DNA of 64,000 bases from a virus (IMGVR_UViG_3300008266_000014:1-64000); one strand, 5' to 3'. Shown: positions 39,225 to 49,236, counted from the first letter of the stretch. The notes: generated by a model from the sequence alone, not told the origin. Made by a program: numbers and translations.

Positions 39225-41399
39225 ATGGCAAACTTAATCCAGATTAAGAGATCAACGGATACAGCAACACCACCAACGTTGGCTAATGGTGAATTGGCTT
39301 ATACGTCTAACGGTAACATACTCTTCATCGGCGACGAGGGTAGTATTCTTGCAATTGCTGGTGAAAGGGTTCCAGGTACCCTGACAGCTAATCAGGCACT
39401 TGTTGCAAACTCAACCAGCGGCATCGACAAGGTTATTGTAGCTAACCTTGTTCCTACTTCTGTCTATGCTAATGGATCATCTGGCGCCAATGGAACAGTT
39501 TTAACATCAAATGGGTCTGCAGTTTATTGGGGACCTGGAACCGTTTCCGGATCAAACACTCAAGTACAGTTCAACGACTCTGGTTTTGCTAACGGATCTG
39601 CAAACTTCACGTTTGATAAAGTAAACGGAGATCTATCTGTCTCCAATAATGTTTTACTAAAGTATGTTGCTGGTACAAATGGCTCTAGAAACATAACAAC
39701 CAACTACAATACAGAAAATGGTACTGTAGGAATCCAAGCTAATTTGTTTGTTGGAGTTGCAGGTGGTGGTAGTGTTTTAATTGGACAAACGTCTAACAAC
39801 CAACTGGTTAACCTCTCCAACACCACCATGGAGGTGAGAGGTGGTTGGGAAGCAAACAACGGTGCGTTGAGTCTTTTTGGTGGTAGCTTCACTGATAGTA
39901 ATTATGCAAAAATATTCTTGCAGGGTAATACCAGCACCGCAACAATTGAAGCTAACACCACTGTAGTTAAAACAATTGGTGGAACAACTCTTTCCACAAC
40001 AAATAGTACAGCTCTAACAATTTCTTCAGGGCTGGTATTTAGCGGTAATGGTGCATCAGTCACTTCTGTAAATGCAGCCACGGTTGGTGGTAATTCTGCT
40101 TCGGATTTGAGAACATATACTGAGGATAAAGCAGCGAACGCTTACTCCAATGCAATGTCCGACACACTGTCGAGAAGTGGTAGCTACACAGGTAATAATA
40201 CGTTTGGTGGAACAAACACCGTATTCAATTCTAATGTAAGTATTGCAGGAACAATTAATAGAGACCCTGTTATTACTCTTGCTGGTGATTTAACTGGCTC
40301 TGTAACTCTTACAAACTTAGCAAACGGTACGCTGACTGCAACAATTGCAGCAAATTCTATAGCACTTGGTGTCGATACAACTGGTGATTATGTTGCAAAT
40401 GTAACAGCAGGCAACGGTCTTTCTGGAACAGCATCAGGTGAAGGATCAACACCAACACTAGCTGTTGTAGCTAACAACGGTCTTGCAAGCAACTCTACAG
40501 GAGTGTTTGTTGTAGCAAATAACGGACTTGCATCAAACTCTACAGGGGTATTTGTTGTTGCTGGTACAGGTGTCACCTCCAATGCAACTGGTGTTCATAT
40601 TGGACAGGCTGTTGGAACAACTGATAGTGTAACATTCCAAGACTTAACTACCAATGGTAATACAGTTCTTGGTAGTGGTTCAATGGACGTTGTTTCATTT
40701 AATGCATCTGTTAATACTAACATACTACCTGCTGCCAACGCCACATACAATTTTGGTAATAATACACTAAGGTGGTATCAGGTTTTTGCTCAGAATGTTC
40801 ATTCAGAATATGGATATTTTGACAAAGATGTTACTATCTCAGGTAACTTGACTGTTTCAGGTAATGTTACTACCATCAATGTATCAACCTTGTCTGTTAC
40901 CGACTCACTAATTCAGCTTGCGTCAAATAATACTTTATCTGATTCGTTAGATATTGGTTTCTTTGGTAGCTATCAAACGGGTGGTGGAGATCATGAACAT
41001 ACTGGTCTTTTCAGAGACGCATCTGACGACAAATACAAACTGTTCAAAGGGTTGACCGTATCGCCAACAACAACAGTTGATACCTCTAACAACACATATC
41101 AGGTAGCAACTCTTGTTTCTTATCTTGAGTCCGGTGCGCTATCAACAAATTCGACCAGCATTACGCTAACAGCTAATGCAACAGTCAACGTATCTATAAC
41201 AGCTAACTCGCTTACTCTCAGTTCACCTCTTGCTGGAACTAGTGGTGGTACAGGGTTAAGTTCGGTTACTGCAGAGGATATTCTTGTTGCTAACTCAACC
41301 AATGGATTCCGCACACTGGCATTAGGTACCGATGGGTATGTGCTTCAATCAAATGGAAGTGCTGTTGTTTATGCTACTCTTGATGGGGGAACATTTTAG
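39225..41399 (+). CDS. Tail fibre-like protein, 724 aa
   Basis: The N-terminus LIQIKRSTDTATPPTLANGELAYTSNG is a common marine phage fibre start. The body is beta-rich. Internal features are NTQVQFNDSGFANGSANFTFDK, two tandem NNGLASNSTGVFVVA units (about 40475-40560), NILPAANATYNFGNNTLRWYQVF, and SLIQLASNNTLSDSLDIGFFG, which is repeated in the 1181-residue fibre (SIIIMASNNSVDTLDIGFAG). The gene ends ATLDGGTF. No S74 domain is present. It probably forms part of the same fibre complex. GTAGGGAA precedes ATG 39225. Confidence 0.78.
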   Translation: MANLIQIKRSTDTATPPTLANGELAYTSNGNILFIGDEGSILAIAGERVPGTLTANQALVANSTSGIDKVIVANLVPTSVYANGSSGANGTVLTSNGSAVYWGPGTVSGSNTQVQFNDSGFANGSANFTFDKVNGDLSVSNNVLLKYVAGTNGSRNITTNYNTENGTVGIQANLFVGVAGGGSVLIGQTSNNQLVNLSNTTMEVRGGWEANNGALSLFGGSFTDSNYAKIFLQGNTSTATIEANTTVVKTIGGTTLSTTNSTALTISSGLVFSGNGASVTSVNAATVGGNSASDLRTYTEDKAANAYSNAMSDTLSRSGSYTGNNTFGGTNTVFNSNVSIAGTINRDPVITLAGDLTGSVTLTNLANGTLTATIAANSIALGVDTTGDYVANVTAGNGLSGTASGEGSTPTLAVVANNGLASNSTGVFVVANNGLASNSTGVFVVAGTGVTSNATGVHIGQAVGTTDSVTFQDLTTNGNTVLGSGSMDVVSFNASVNTNILPAANATYNFGNNTLRWYQVFAQNVHSEYGYFDKDVTISGNLTVSGNVTTINVSTLSVTDSLIQLASNNTLSDSLDIGFFGSYQTGGGDHEHTGLFRDASDDKYKLFKGLTVSPTTTVDTSNNTYQVATLVSYLESGALSTNSTSITLTANATVNVSITANSLTLSSPLAGTSGGTGLSSVTAEDILVANSTNGFRTLALGTDGYVLQSNGSAVVYATLDGGTF

Positions 41400-41593
41400 T
41401 GGAAGCTGAATTTGTTAATGTTTATATTCAGAAACAAAAAGCATGGATTGAAGATCTTACAGCAAAGCAAATAATTCTAGAAACAAGACTTCAGCTAGCC
41501 GAAACACAGTGTGCAAAGCTAGCTGAAGAGTTATCCAAGCTAAATAGCAAGATAGAAAAAACAAAAAAGAAATCAGAACATTCTGATTTTTAG
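41399..41593 (+). CDS. Small coiled-coil protein, 64 aa
   Basis: GTG 41399 overlaps the stop of the previous fibre (TAGTG). The 64-residue product is almost entirely a coiled coil (QKAWIEDLTAKQIILETRLQ ... CAKLAEELSKLNSKIEK) ending with lysines and SEHSDF. Its size and placement resemble the coiled-coil gene at 34504, again next to a fibre gene, so it may be a fibre connector or trimer cap. Confidence 0.6.
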   Translation: MEAEFVNVYIQKQKAWIEDLTAKQIILETRLQLAETQCAKLAEELSKLNSKIEKTKKKSEHSDF

Positions 41594-41621
41594 TGCTCTA
41601 TATAGAGTCTGAAAGGCCCAC

Positions 41622-41936
41622 ATGGCTAATAAATTACAGATCAAACGTACGGCTGTTTCAGGACGTACTCCTAATACTACCAACTCTGGTAACACTCACT
41701 TCATAGATACTGGTGAGTTAGCATTGAATCTGGCCGATGGGAAACTCTTCTCGTCAAATGGATCGGCATATTTTGAAGTTGGTGCAAATATTTCAAGTCT
41801 TTCAGTCACCTCTATTGTTGCAAACGGCTCCACAGGAACAGCTGATCAGGTGTTGGCATCCAATGGTACTGGTGTCTATTGGGCCTCCTCTTCTGCCGAA
41901 TCGGCAGCTATTGTTTATGCAATCGCTTTAGGATAA
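41622..41936 (+). CDS. Short fibre-like protein, 104 aa
   Basis: 104 residues: ANKLQIKRTAVSGRTPNTTN followed by FIDTGELALNLADGKLFSSNGSAYFEVG, which matches the N-terminal start of the 724-residue fibre (LIQIKRS---...-NGELAYTSNG). It ends TADQVLASNGTGVYWASS and a short hydrophobic tail. It looks like the N-terminal module of a fibre without a shaft, either a stand-alone baseplate plug or a truncated copy. AAAGGCCCAC precedes the ATG. Confidence 0.65.
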   Translation: MANKLQIKRTAVSGRTPNTTNSGNTHFIDTGELALNLADGKLFSSNGSAYFEVGANISSLSVTSIVANGSTGTADQVLASNGTGVYWASSSAESAAIVYAIALG

Positions 41937-41939
41937 AAA

Positions 41940-42305
41940 ATGGCAAGTACTTTTAAAAGATATTTTTATCAGAGTGTAGGAACTGCTAATACAACAGTTT
42001 ATAACCCTACAACAACTGGAATTCAATCTACTATTATCGGATTTTCTTTATGTAATAAAACAAACAACACTATCGAAGCTAGTGCAACATTTTCTCAGGG
42101 TGCTAATTCTGCTAGTGCCGGTGCCAACACAGTTTACTTAATTAAAAGTGCTGTTATTCCTGCTGGTTCATCTCTTGTTGTTGTTGGTGGTGATCAGAAG
42201 CTAGTACTTGTTGCAAATAGTACATCAAGTGATGTCCTTGAAGTATCAAGTAATACTTCTTCTTCTGTTGACGTTATGTTATCTGTTCTTGAGGTAACCC
42301 CATAA
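41940..42305 (+). CDS. Small virion protein, 121 aa
   Basis: 121 residues with a compact beta composition: FKRYFYQSVGTANTTVYNP, IIGFSLCNKTNNTIEASATF, and VIPAGSSLVVVGGDQKLVLVAN. The layout resembles a small jelly-roll or decoration protein of marine phages, but I cannot place it in a family. It starts 4 bases after the previous stop and overlaps the next start by a base. Confidence 0.6.
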   Translation: MASTFKRYFYQSVGTANTTVYNPTTTGIQSTIIGFSLCNKTNNTIEASATFSQGANSASAGANTVYLIKSAVIPAGSSLVVVGGDQKLVLVANSTSSDVLEVSSNTSSSVDVMLSVLEVTP

Positions 42306-42820
42306 TGTCTTACATAGGAACCCCAGCTCAAAACTTTGAAGAGACCTACGAGACCAGAACTGATTTCTTTTCCGGTAATGGTAGCAATACACAATTCACT
42401 CTAACCTATCCTGTAACCAAAACAATTGATATTGAGGTACTTGTTAATAATGTACAACAAAATCCTCACTCTGGATCATACTCTGTAAATGGTACAACTC
42501 TGACATTTACATCTGCACCAAGTGCAGCGTCAAATAATGTATACGTTGTTTATAGGAGCTTCTTCAGAACAAGTCCAATATTAAACACCAGTGCAGTAAT
42601 TTCCGATTATATTGCCCCACTAGCTGTTACGACATCCAAAATAGCAGCACAGGCAGTCACAACAGAAAAAGTTGCTAATACTATCACGCTTGGAAATGTA
42701 ACACTTACAGGCCCAGCAACATCAGCTAATAATATTTCAATTAACACAAGAGCAACGTCTGCAAATCATGCAACACAAAAACAATATGTTGATGCATTGA
42801 CGATTATCTTTGGAGCATAA
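42305..42820 (+). CDS. Fibre attachment-like protein, 171 aa
   Basis: 171 residues. The first ~100 form a known phage domain: TDFFSGNGSNTQFTLTYPVT, IDIEVLVNNVQQNPHSGSYSVNG and TLTFTSAPSAASNNVYVVYRSFF. This F-GNGS-T-F-L pattern is found in fibre N-termini that bind tail structures (T7 gp17-like). The C-terminal part (VTTSKIAAQAVTTEKVANTITLG) is a short repeat-like shaft. It likely connects fibre parts. A similar but distinct start is seen in the 1181-residue fibre. Confidence 0.7.
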   Translation: MSYIGTPAQNFEETYETRTDFFSGNGSNTQFTLTYPVTKTIDIEVLVNNVQQNPHSGSYSVNGTTLTFTSAPSAASNNVYVVYRSFFRTSPILNTSAVISDYIAPLAVTTSKIAAQAVTTEKVANTITLGNVTLTGPATSANNISINTRATSANHATQKQYVDALTIIFGA

Positions 42821-42822
42821 TA

Positions 42823-45681
42823 ATGGCACGTAAATTTGTATCTAACTATTCATTCACTCCTGGTACTAGCACGGTTAAGGTTCAGGGGTTTGTTCCAAAA
42901 AATAAGTTTTTGATGATAACTCACATTCCTTCAGGGGCTGTTATTCATCAGTTTGCATCTCCAGAAAACGGGATTTCATCTCATAGCTTCAATGATTCAT
43001 CTACAGATCTTGACTCGACTTCTGGTGTAACAACAATTGTTCTTGAAAATCCTTGCACTGGTATGAGTAGTAGTGATGAATTACAGATTGTTATTGAAGA
43101 AGATTTTATTAAAACAAGACCTTTTGATTTTGGCACTGATGCAATTGAAAGAGCAAGAGTATCAAATCCTCAGAGCTTGATTGATGCTGACTTTGAGTAT
43201 GGACTACAAGGTACTAAATGGCAAACATACCAGTCGATTAATAATATTCCTGGTATCTACGAGTTTCCAGGACAGGATATTCCAATTTCTAATGTGACAA
43301 CGAATAATACATCGCCATATTCAACAATCACTGTTACATCTACATCTGCCCACGGATTAGCGAATGGAAATGCGATAACCATTGTTGGACTAGAAAATGA
43401 TCCACCTACATCTGCAAGAGCAGAGGGCTCATTCTTAATTACAACATCAAATACAACGGTGTTCACATATCTTGCAAAAGGGTATGTTGGACCTGCAAAC
43501 AACACTTCTTTGTTTACTCAAGCAACTCTTGTGAGAAAAGCAGGCTTTTATACTGGTGCAGGCATTCCTTTTGATGCAATGACTTCCGATGGGGCCAGCC
43601 CTTCAGTTATTACTGCAAACACTGCTACTCCTCATGGACTGGTTCCAGGACATACAATCTCTATTACAACCACAACTACAGGCAATAACCACACTCTTAT
43701 TAGAGGTAACTTTTTTGTAGAGCAGATTCCAACAGCCAACTCAATTAAATTTACTGCTTTGACTGGTGGTATTGTTGGTGCTGGGTTGTCAAACACAAAT
43801 GTAACAATCTACTCGAGAACTGATGCGTTTAACATCCACAGACCATTTGATGGTGGTGTGCTGATTGGTCCAGATAGTTCTGCTCATGGAGCTCAAGTTC
43901 TTAGACAATCTAAAAAATATTTTAGATATCAGTCCGGTAAAGGCTTACTTTGGACATCTGGTACCCTATATCAGCCAAATTATGACGTAGAAGTAGTCAA
44001 TGCATCGAGTACTTCAATTGGTGCATCCATTACAATCAAGACAGAGCAAAACCACGGTCTTCAGTCTGGTGCGACAGTAAAATTAACAGGAACAGAAACC
44101 TCGGGATATGCAAATACCTACACAGTAGGTACTATTGTATCAGACCAAGAATTTACTGTAACAGCTGTTACTGCCTTAGGAGCCACTACCTGTGTTCTGA
44201 GTTCACAGCCAAGAATTGTTGTTACTGGATGGCATGGGTCATCTATTAGAGCTGGTATTTTTGATGATCAAAATGGTTTGTTCTGGGAGAGTGATGGACA
44301 AAAAGTATATGTTGTAAAACGAAGTTCGACATTTCAGCTAGCTGGAACACTAACCATATCAAATAATAGTACATCTATTACTGGATCTTCTACCAGATTT
44401 GCAGAGCAAATTAGAGCTGGAGATAGGATTGTTGTTAGAGGTCAGTCAAGACTAGTAACGCAGGTTTCAAACAATACGCTAATGTATGTTTCTCCTCCTG
44501 TTCGTATATCAGGAGCGACATCTGTTGCTGGTGTCAAAGGAACACTTACTATTGACAATAAAACTCCTCAGGAAGATTTTAATCGCGATAGAATTGATGG
44601 TACCGGTGATTCGGGATACAACTTTAACTTTAATAAAATGCAAATGACTGGTGTTCAGTATTCCTGGTACGGTGCTGGGTTTGCTGATTTTATCATCAGA
44701 GGATTAAATGGTGATTTTGTATATGCTCATAGAATCAAGAACAACAACGTAAATGATGAAGCATATATGCGTTCTGGTAACCTACCAGCAAGATATGAAA
44801 TTATCAACGATGGTGCTAAATCATATCTTACAGAAGCAGCTAATGCAACCCAAACTTTTCTGAAACTTGCCAACACATACGCCTTTCCATCATCTGGAAC
44901 ACTGTATGTTGACAACGAGATGATCTCTTATACAGCAAAGACAACTAATAATACTGGTCAGTTTATTACTAGCTGTACAAGAGCAGCAAACCTTACTCAG
45001 TATGCTGGTGGATCAAGTAGAACATTCTCCGCTGGTGTAGCAGCAACACATGCAAATAATGTAGGGGTTCAGATTTTTAGTGTTACTTGTTCACCAACAC
45101 TTTCTCACTGGGGATCTTCTGTAATTATGGATGGTGGGTTTGATTCTGACAGAGGATATTTCTTTAATTATGCAAGAACTAACTATTCTGTTGGTAGTGG
45201 TGCAACCGGTACAGCATTCATAATCAGACTTGCTCCAACGGTGAGTAATAGCTTGCCAGGTGATATGGGAATTAGAGAATTAATTAACAGATCCCAGATT
45301 GTTTTGGAAAAGATTGAAATTATTTCTACACAGAATGTATTGGTAACTGGTATTCTGAATCCTGCTAATACATCATCTATTACGTGGAGTAACTTAAATA
45401 CGTCTGCTCTTGGTTCACAGCCCTCATTTACTCAATTCTCACAAACATTTACTGGGGTTGCTGCTCCTGGAGAGCAAATTCTTTCCACGATTGTTTCTTC
45501 AGCTGGCGGTTTAACTACGGTTGATCTTACTTCTCTGAAAGAGCTTGGTAATGCTGTAAACGGTGGAAACCAACAATTCCCTGATGGTCCAGACGTACTA
45601 GCTATCAATGTGAGAAACTTGAGCGGTCTTACAGCGGCAAACGTACAGATCAATCTATTCTGGTCGGAGACACAGGCATAA
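42823..45681 (+). CDS. Large structural protein, probable fibre/baseplate component, 952 aa
   Basis: 952 residues in a uniform beta-rich style. Recognisable pieces include FVSNYSFTPGTSTVKVQGFV at the start, DFIKTRPFDFGTDAIERARVSNP, QTYQSINNIPGIYEFPGQD, FDGGVLIGPDSSAHGAQVLRQSKKYFRYQSGKG, and SWYGAGFADFIIRGLNGDF. One copy of the ~60-residue module lies near 44338 (TISNNSTSITGSSTRFAEQI...GDRI). I recall similar proteins in cyanomyoviruses next to fibre genes, where they are virion structural proteins of unknown role. No chaperone domain is visible. It overlaps the next gene by a base. Confidence 0.7.
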   Translation: MARKFVSNYSFTPGTSTVKVQGFVPKNKFLMITHIPSGAVIHQFASPENGISSHSFNDSSTDLDSTSGVTTIVLENPCTGMSSSDELQIVIEEDFIKTRPFDFGTDAIERARVSNPQSLIDADFEYGLQGTKWQTYQSINNIPGIYEFPGQDIPISNVTTNNTSPYSTITVTSTSAHGLANGNAITIVGLENDPPTSARAEGSFLITTSNTTVFTYLAKGYVGPANNTSLFTQATLVRKAGFYTGAGIPFDAMTSDGASPSVITANTATPHGLVPGHTISITTTTTGNNHTLIRGNFFVEQIPTANSIKFTALTGGIVGAGLSNTNVTIYSRTDAFNIHRPFDGGVLIGPDSSAHGAQVLRQSKKYFRYQSGKGLLWTSGTLYQPNYDVEVVNASSTSIGASITIKTEQNHGLQSGATVKLTGTETSGYANTYTVGTIVSDQEFTVTAVTALGATTCVLSSQPRIVVTGWHGSSIRAGIFDDQNGLFWESDGQKVYVVKRSSTFQLAGTLTISNNSTSITGSSTRFAEQIRAGDRIVVRGQSRLVTQVSNNTLMYVSPPVRISGATSVAGVKGTLTIDNKTPQEDFNRDRIDGTGDSGYNFNFNKMQMTGVQYSWYGAGFADFIIRGLNGDFVYAHRIKNNNVNDEAYMRSGNLPARYEIINDGAKSYLTEAANATQTFLKLANTYAFPSSGTLYVDNEMISYTAKTTNNTGQFITSCTRAANLTQYAGGSSRTFSAGVAATHANNVGVQIFSVTCSPTLSHWGSSVIMDGGFDSDRGYFFNYARTNYSVGSGATGTAFIIRLAPTVSNSLPGDMGIRELINRSQIVLEKIEIISTQNVLVTGILNPANTSSITWSNLNTSALGSQPSFTQFSQTFTGVAAPGEQILSTIVSSAGGLTTVDLTSLKELGNAVNGGNQQFPDGPDVLAINVRNLSGLTAANVQINLFWSETQA

Positions 45682-48600
45682 TGGCATACATTGGAATAGA
45701 ACCTGGAAGTAGGTCGGTAAGAACAGTAACAAAGCATACTGCTACTGCTAATCAAAGTGTTTTTAATGTTAGTGGTGGATATGTCAAAGGGTTTGTTGAT
45801 GTTTTCAAGCAAGGTTTGAAACTTACAGAAGGCACAGACTATACTGCTAACGACAATCTAACAATCACACTGACAGCCAATGCTTCGTTAAATGACAAGG
45901 TAGATGTGGTTGCTTTCAGTCCATTAGCTATTTACAGCGTTGTATCAAAAGCAGGTGATGCAATGACTGGAAGCCTTACAGTTCCGGATATATCTTCTAC
46001 TGCTAATGTGATAGGGGCCAATGGATATTTTACACATTTGAAGGTAGATAGTAACACCGTTGTTAACAGCTCACTTTTTGTCACCGGCAACACTATTCAG
46101 ACAGGTGATTATAATCTTACCGGTAACATTAATCTTACAGGTAGTTTAACCATCACTGGTGCTGCAACATCTGTATCTACACAATCTTTGAATGTTCAAG
46201 ATTCCATTATTATTATGGCGTCCAACAACAGTGTTGATACCCTTGATATTGGTTTTGCGGGTAGATACAATAACGGTTCTGCGAACGTCTATACCGGTAT
46301 GGTGAGAAATGCTACCGATAAAGAATTCTATGTGTTTGAAGAATACGACACCGTACCAGGTAATGATATTGATATCAATGATGCGTCATTTAAACTTGCT
46401 AATCTTCATGCGAACTTTAACGGTAATCTAATATCAAATAGTGTCACAGTTGTTGCTCTCAATGCTACCAACGGTAACTTCACCTCTTCAATCACACTGA
46501 CTGGTGATGCATCTGGTTACAGACAAGATACAACTACAATATACGGAGGTGATGCGGGAGTTGGGTTTGGAAGACTAGAATATCACAATAACCAGTGGAT
46601 TCTTAACGCCGGATCTGATAGCTCTAATGTAGTGGCTTTCCAGCGAGGAAACCTAATCAAGTCGCACATTGATAACAATGGTGCCTATAATGGTCCTCTT
46701 GTTATTTCTGGTACTGTAACAGCGAACGGAGGAGTGGGTACTTCTGGACAGGTTTTAACTTCAAACAGTACTGGAGTCTACTGGTCCACTGTAACAGCTG
46801 GAGCAACTCCTGGTGGAACAAATACAACTATTCAGTTTAATGATAGTACTAATCTTGGTGGTAGTGTTGGGTTCACATTTGATAAAACAACAAATAATGT
46901 AGTAATTGCTAACACATTAACTGTTGGAACAGCGACAGTAAACTCCACGTTCTTCTCACAAACAGCTAACAATACTAACAATCTTGGCGGGGTAGCTGCT
47001 GCAAATTATGTACAAAATACTGACTCTAGAACTCTTTCTGGCAATCTAGTAATTTCAGGTACTTATTTTAATCCTGATTCTAATACAGTTCTTCTTGGAA
47101 ACAGTACTCAACGTTGGGTATTGTCTGCTAATACGGGATCCTTTTCTGGAGCAGTGTCAGGTATTACCACACTAGCAGCTGGAAACACAACTATTACTGG
47201 TTTTGCGAATGCTTCTGTTAGTGTCAACTCTGCTTTATTAACTGTTGGCACTAGTTTCATTGCTAACACTACAGGTGCTTACCACACTGGTACTATAAAC
47301 GCTGCAAGTTATACAACATCTGGTATTATTGCAAACACATCCGGCGTATATCCAACATCCAACACAGTTGGTACTGCCTTGGGTAGTACAACCAACAGAT
47401 GGAATATTACTGCTAACGCTGGCTTTTTCACCGGCCAAGTTGAAATTGATCATACATGGAATACAGCAACAGGTGCAGGTGCACTGTACCTTGATGCTTT
47501 AACAGGTAATAGAATTGATTGGAATACTACCGGCATTGCAGCTCCTGCAGTAACAACAAGAAGCGTTGGTACAAAACTGGTTCTTTATCCTGGAGTATCG
47601 GCCACATCTGTTGACTATGGTATTGGTGTTGAATCAAATCATTTATGGTTGAGTGCTGCTGATGCAGGTAGTGGTATTAAGCTGTACGCAAACACTACTC
47701 AACTTGCTGTTGCAAATATATCAGGCATAACAGTCAATTCGGGTGGCATCTTTCCAACTTCGAATACATCTGCAACTTCACTAGGATCATCAACTCAAAG
47801 ATGGGTGCTGAATGCTAATACTGGTTCCTTTGCTGGTGCTGTTTCAGGCATTACTACCTTGGCAGCAGGCAACACAACTATTACAGGATTTGTAAATGCC
47901 ACGTCAACAATTCAAGGTGGTTCAAGTTTAACCATTGCTGGTGCTGCATCAGGTATTACCACACTAGCGGCCGGCAACACCACTATTACAGGGTTTGCAA
48001 ATGCTTCTGTGAGTGTTAACTCAGCACTACTAACAGTTGGTACCAATTTTATTGCTAATACCACAGGAGCATATCATACCGGTACAGTAAATGCTGCATC
48101 GCTTACAATTGGTACCACCTTTATTGCTAATACAACCCAGGTTACTTTAACTGGTATTCCACTTTCTGCAAACGGGTCTGTAGGAACAGCGGGACACACT
48201 CTACACTCAAACGGAACCACGGGATCTCCGTACTGGGCAGCAGATGATCAGGGAGTTACATCAGTTGCATCCGGTGATGGTCTTACAGGTGGTCCAATAA
48301 CATCCACTGGTACATTATCTGTTAGTGCTCAGAGTGGTTTACTTGCTAACTCAACTGGTCTTTACGTCAATGCAACGTCAATTGCACTAGGCACTGTTCC
48401 AACAGCAAGACTGGGATCTGGTACTGCAAACTCAACTACATATCTTGCTGGTGACCAGAGCTGGAAAACAATTACTGGAGGATCTGGCACTGTAACATCT
48501 ATTGCAAACGGTGCTGGGTTAACAGGTGGAACAATTACCACTTCTGGTACTTTAGCAGTAAGTACAACCCAAGATCAAAGATTAACTTTTAACGCTGGTC

Positions 48601-49226
48601 AGTCTAGCGGATCACTGCTCAATGCTACCGGTAGCTTGGGTGGTATAGAACTGAACTGTGTCAGTGGTGCAAATGCAGCTTTTCTGGCATTTCATCGTCC
48701 AGGTTTATATGCTGCTTATTTTGGACTAGACACTGACAACCAATTTGCAGTGGGTGGTTGGTCAGCAGGGGCGGCTCTTGCAAACATGAAAGTTGGGTCG
48801 TTTGGTGTCGGCACTACAGCATCTGGTACCGCTGGCGAAATACGAGCAACAAACAATATTACTGCATACTTCTCTGATAAACGACTCAAAAAAGATATAG
48901 AACTGATACCAGACGCCTTGGATAAAATTAAATCCATATCTGGTGTTTATTATAAATCCAATGATGTTGCAAAGAAGTATGGTTATACTGATGAGTCTCA
49001 ACAGGTTGGTGTGTTAGCTCAGGAAATAGAGAAAGTACTTCCACATGCTGTAAAGATGGCTCCTTTTGATAGTAAATATGATTCTGAAGGAAATATGTAT
49101 TCTGAATCTGGAGAGAACTATCTCACTGTTCAATATGAGAAATTAATCCCTGTATTAATTCAGGCAATCAAAGAACAGCAGCAGCTTATAGAGAATTTGG
49201 AAGAAAAAGTCAGGAATTTGAGTTAG
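45681..49226 (+). CDS. Tail fibre with S74 intramolecular chaperone, 1181 aa
   Basis: The N-terminus (IEPGSRSVRTVTKHTATANQ ... GYVKGFVDVFKQGLKLTEGTDYT) is a baseplate attachment domain. The shaft holds repeats such as GITTLAAGNTTITGF (three or more copies) and LLTVGT-FIANTTGAYHTGT-NAAS. The C-terminal ~125 residues are an S74 chaperone: TAYFSDKRLKKDIELIPD, ISGVYYKSNDVAKKYGYTD, QVGVLAQEIEKVLPHAV and NYLTVQYEKLIPVLIQAI. It closely parallels the chaperone of the 924-residue fibre. A coiled coil (KEQQQLIENLEEKVRNLS) closes the protein. This may be the main host-range fibre. Confidence 0.85.
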   Translation: MAYIGIEPGSRSVRTVTKHTATANQSVFNVSGGYVKGFVDVFKQGLKLTEGTDYTANDNLTITLTANASLNDKVDVVAFSPLAIYSVVSKAGDAMTGSLTVPDISSTANVIGANGYFTHLKVDSNTVVNSSLFVTGNTIQTGDYNLTGNINLTGSLTITGAATSVSTQSLNVQDSIIIMASNNSVDTLDIGFAGRYNNGSANVYTGMVRNATDKEFYVFEEYDTVPGNDIDINDASFKLANLHANFNGNLISNSVTVVALNATNGNFTSSITLTGDASGYRQDTTTIYGGDAGVGFGRLEYHNNQWILNAGSDSSNVVAFQRGNLIKSHIDNNGAYNGPLVISGTVTANGGVGTSGQVLTSNSTGVYWSTVTAGATPGGTNTTIQFNDSTNLGGSVGFTFDKTTNNVVIANTLTVGTATVNSTFFSQTANNTNNLGGVAAANYVQNTDSRTLSGNLVISGTYFNPDSNTVLLGNSTQRWVLSANTGSFSGAVSGITTLAAGNTTITGFANASVSVNSALLTVGTSFIANTTGAYHTGTINAASYTTSGIIANTSGVYPTSNTVGTALGSTTNRWNITANAGFFTGQVEIDHTWNTATGAGALYLDALTGNRIDWNTTGIAAPAVTTRSVGTKLVLYPGVSATSVDYGIGVESNHLWLSAADAGSGIKLYANTTQLAVANISGITVNSGGIFPTSNTSATSLGSSTQRWVLNANTGSFAGAVSGITTLAAGNTTITGFVNATSTIQGGSSLTIAGAASGITTLAAGNTTITGFANASVSVNSALLTVGTNFIANTTGAYHTGTVNAASLTIGTTFIANTTQVTLTGIPLSANGSVGTAGHTLHSNGTTGSPYWAADDQGVTSVASGDGLTGGPITSTGTLSVSAQSGLLANSTGLYVNATSIALGTVPTARLGSGTANSTTYLAGDQSWKTITGGSGTVTSIANGAGLTGGTITTSGTLAVSTTQDQRLTFNAGQSSGSLLNATGSLGGIELNCVSGANAAFLAFHRPGLYAAYFGLDTDNQFAVGGWSAGAALANMKVGSFGVGTTASGTAGEIRATNNITAYFSDKRLKKDIELIPDALDKIKSISGVYYKSNDVAKKYGYTDESQQVGVLAQEIEKVLPHAVKMAPFDSKYDSEGNMYSESGENYLTVQYEKLIPVLIQAIKEQQQLIENLEEKVRNLS

Positions 49227-49236
49227 TATTTTTATT

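Noticed and set aside
45700-45720. GGAAGTAGG glutamine-riboswitch-like core
   Set aside because: It is inside the coding start of the 1181-residue fibre and lacks the flanking helices.
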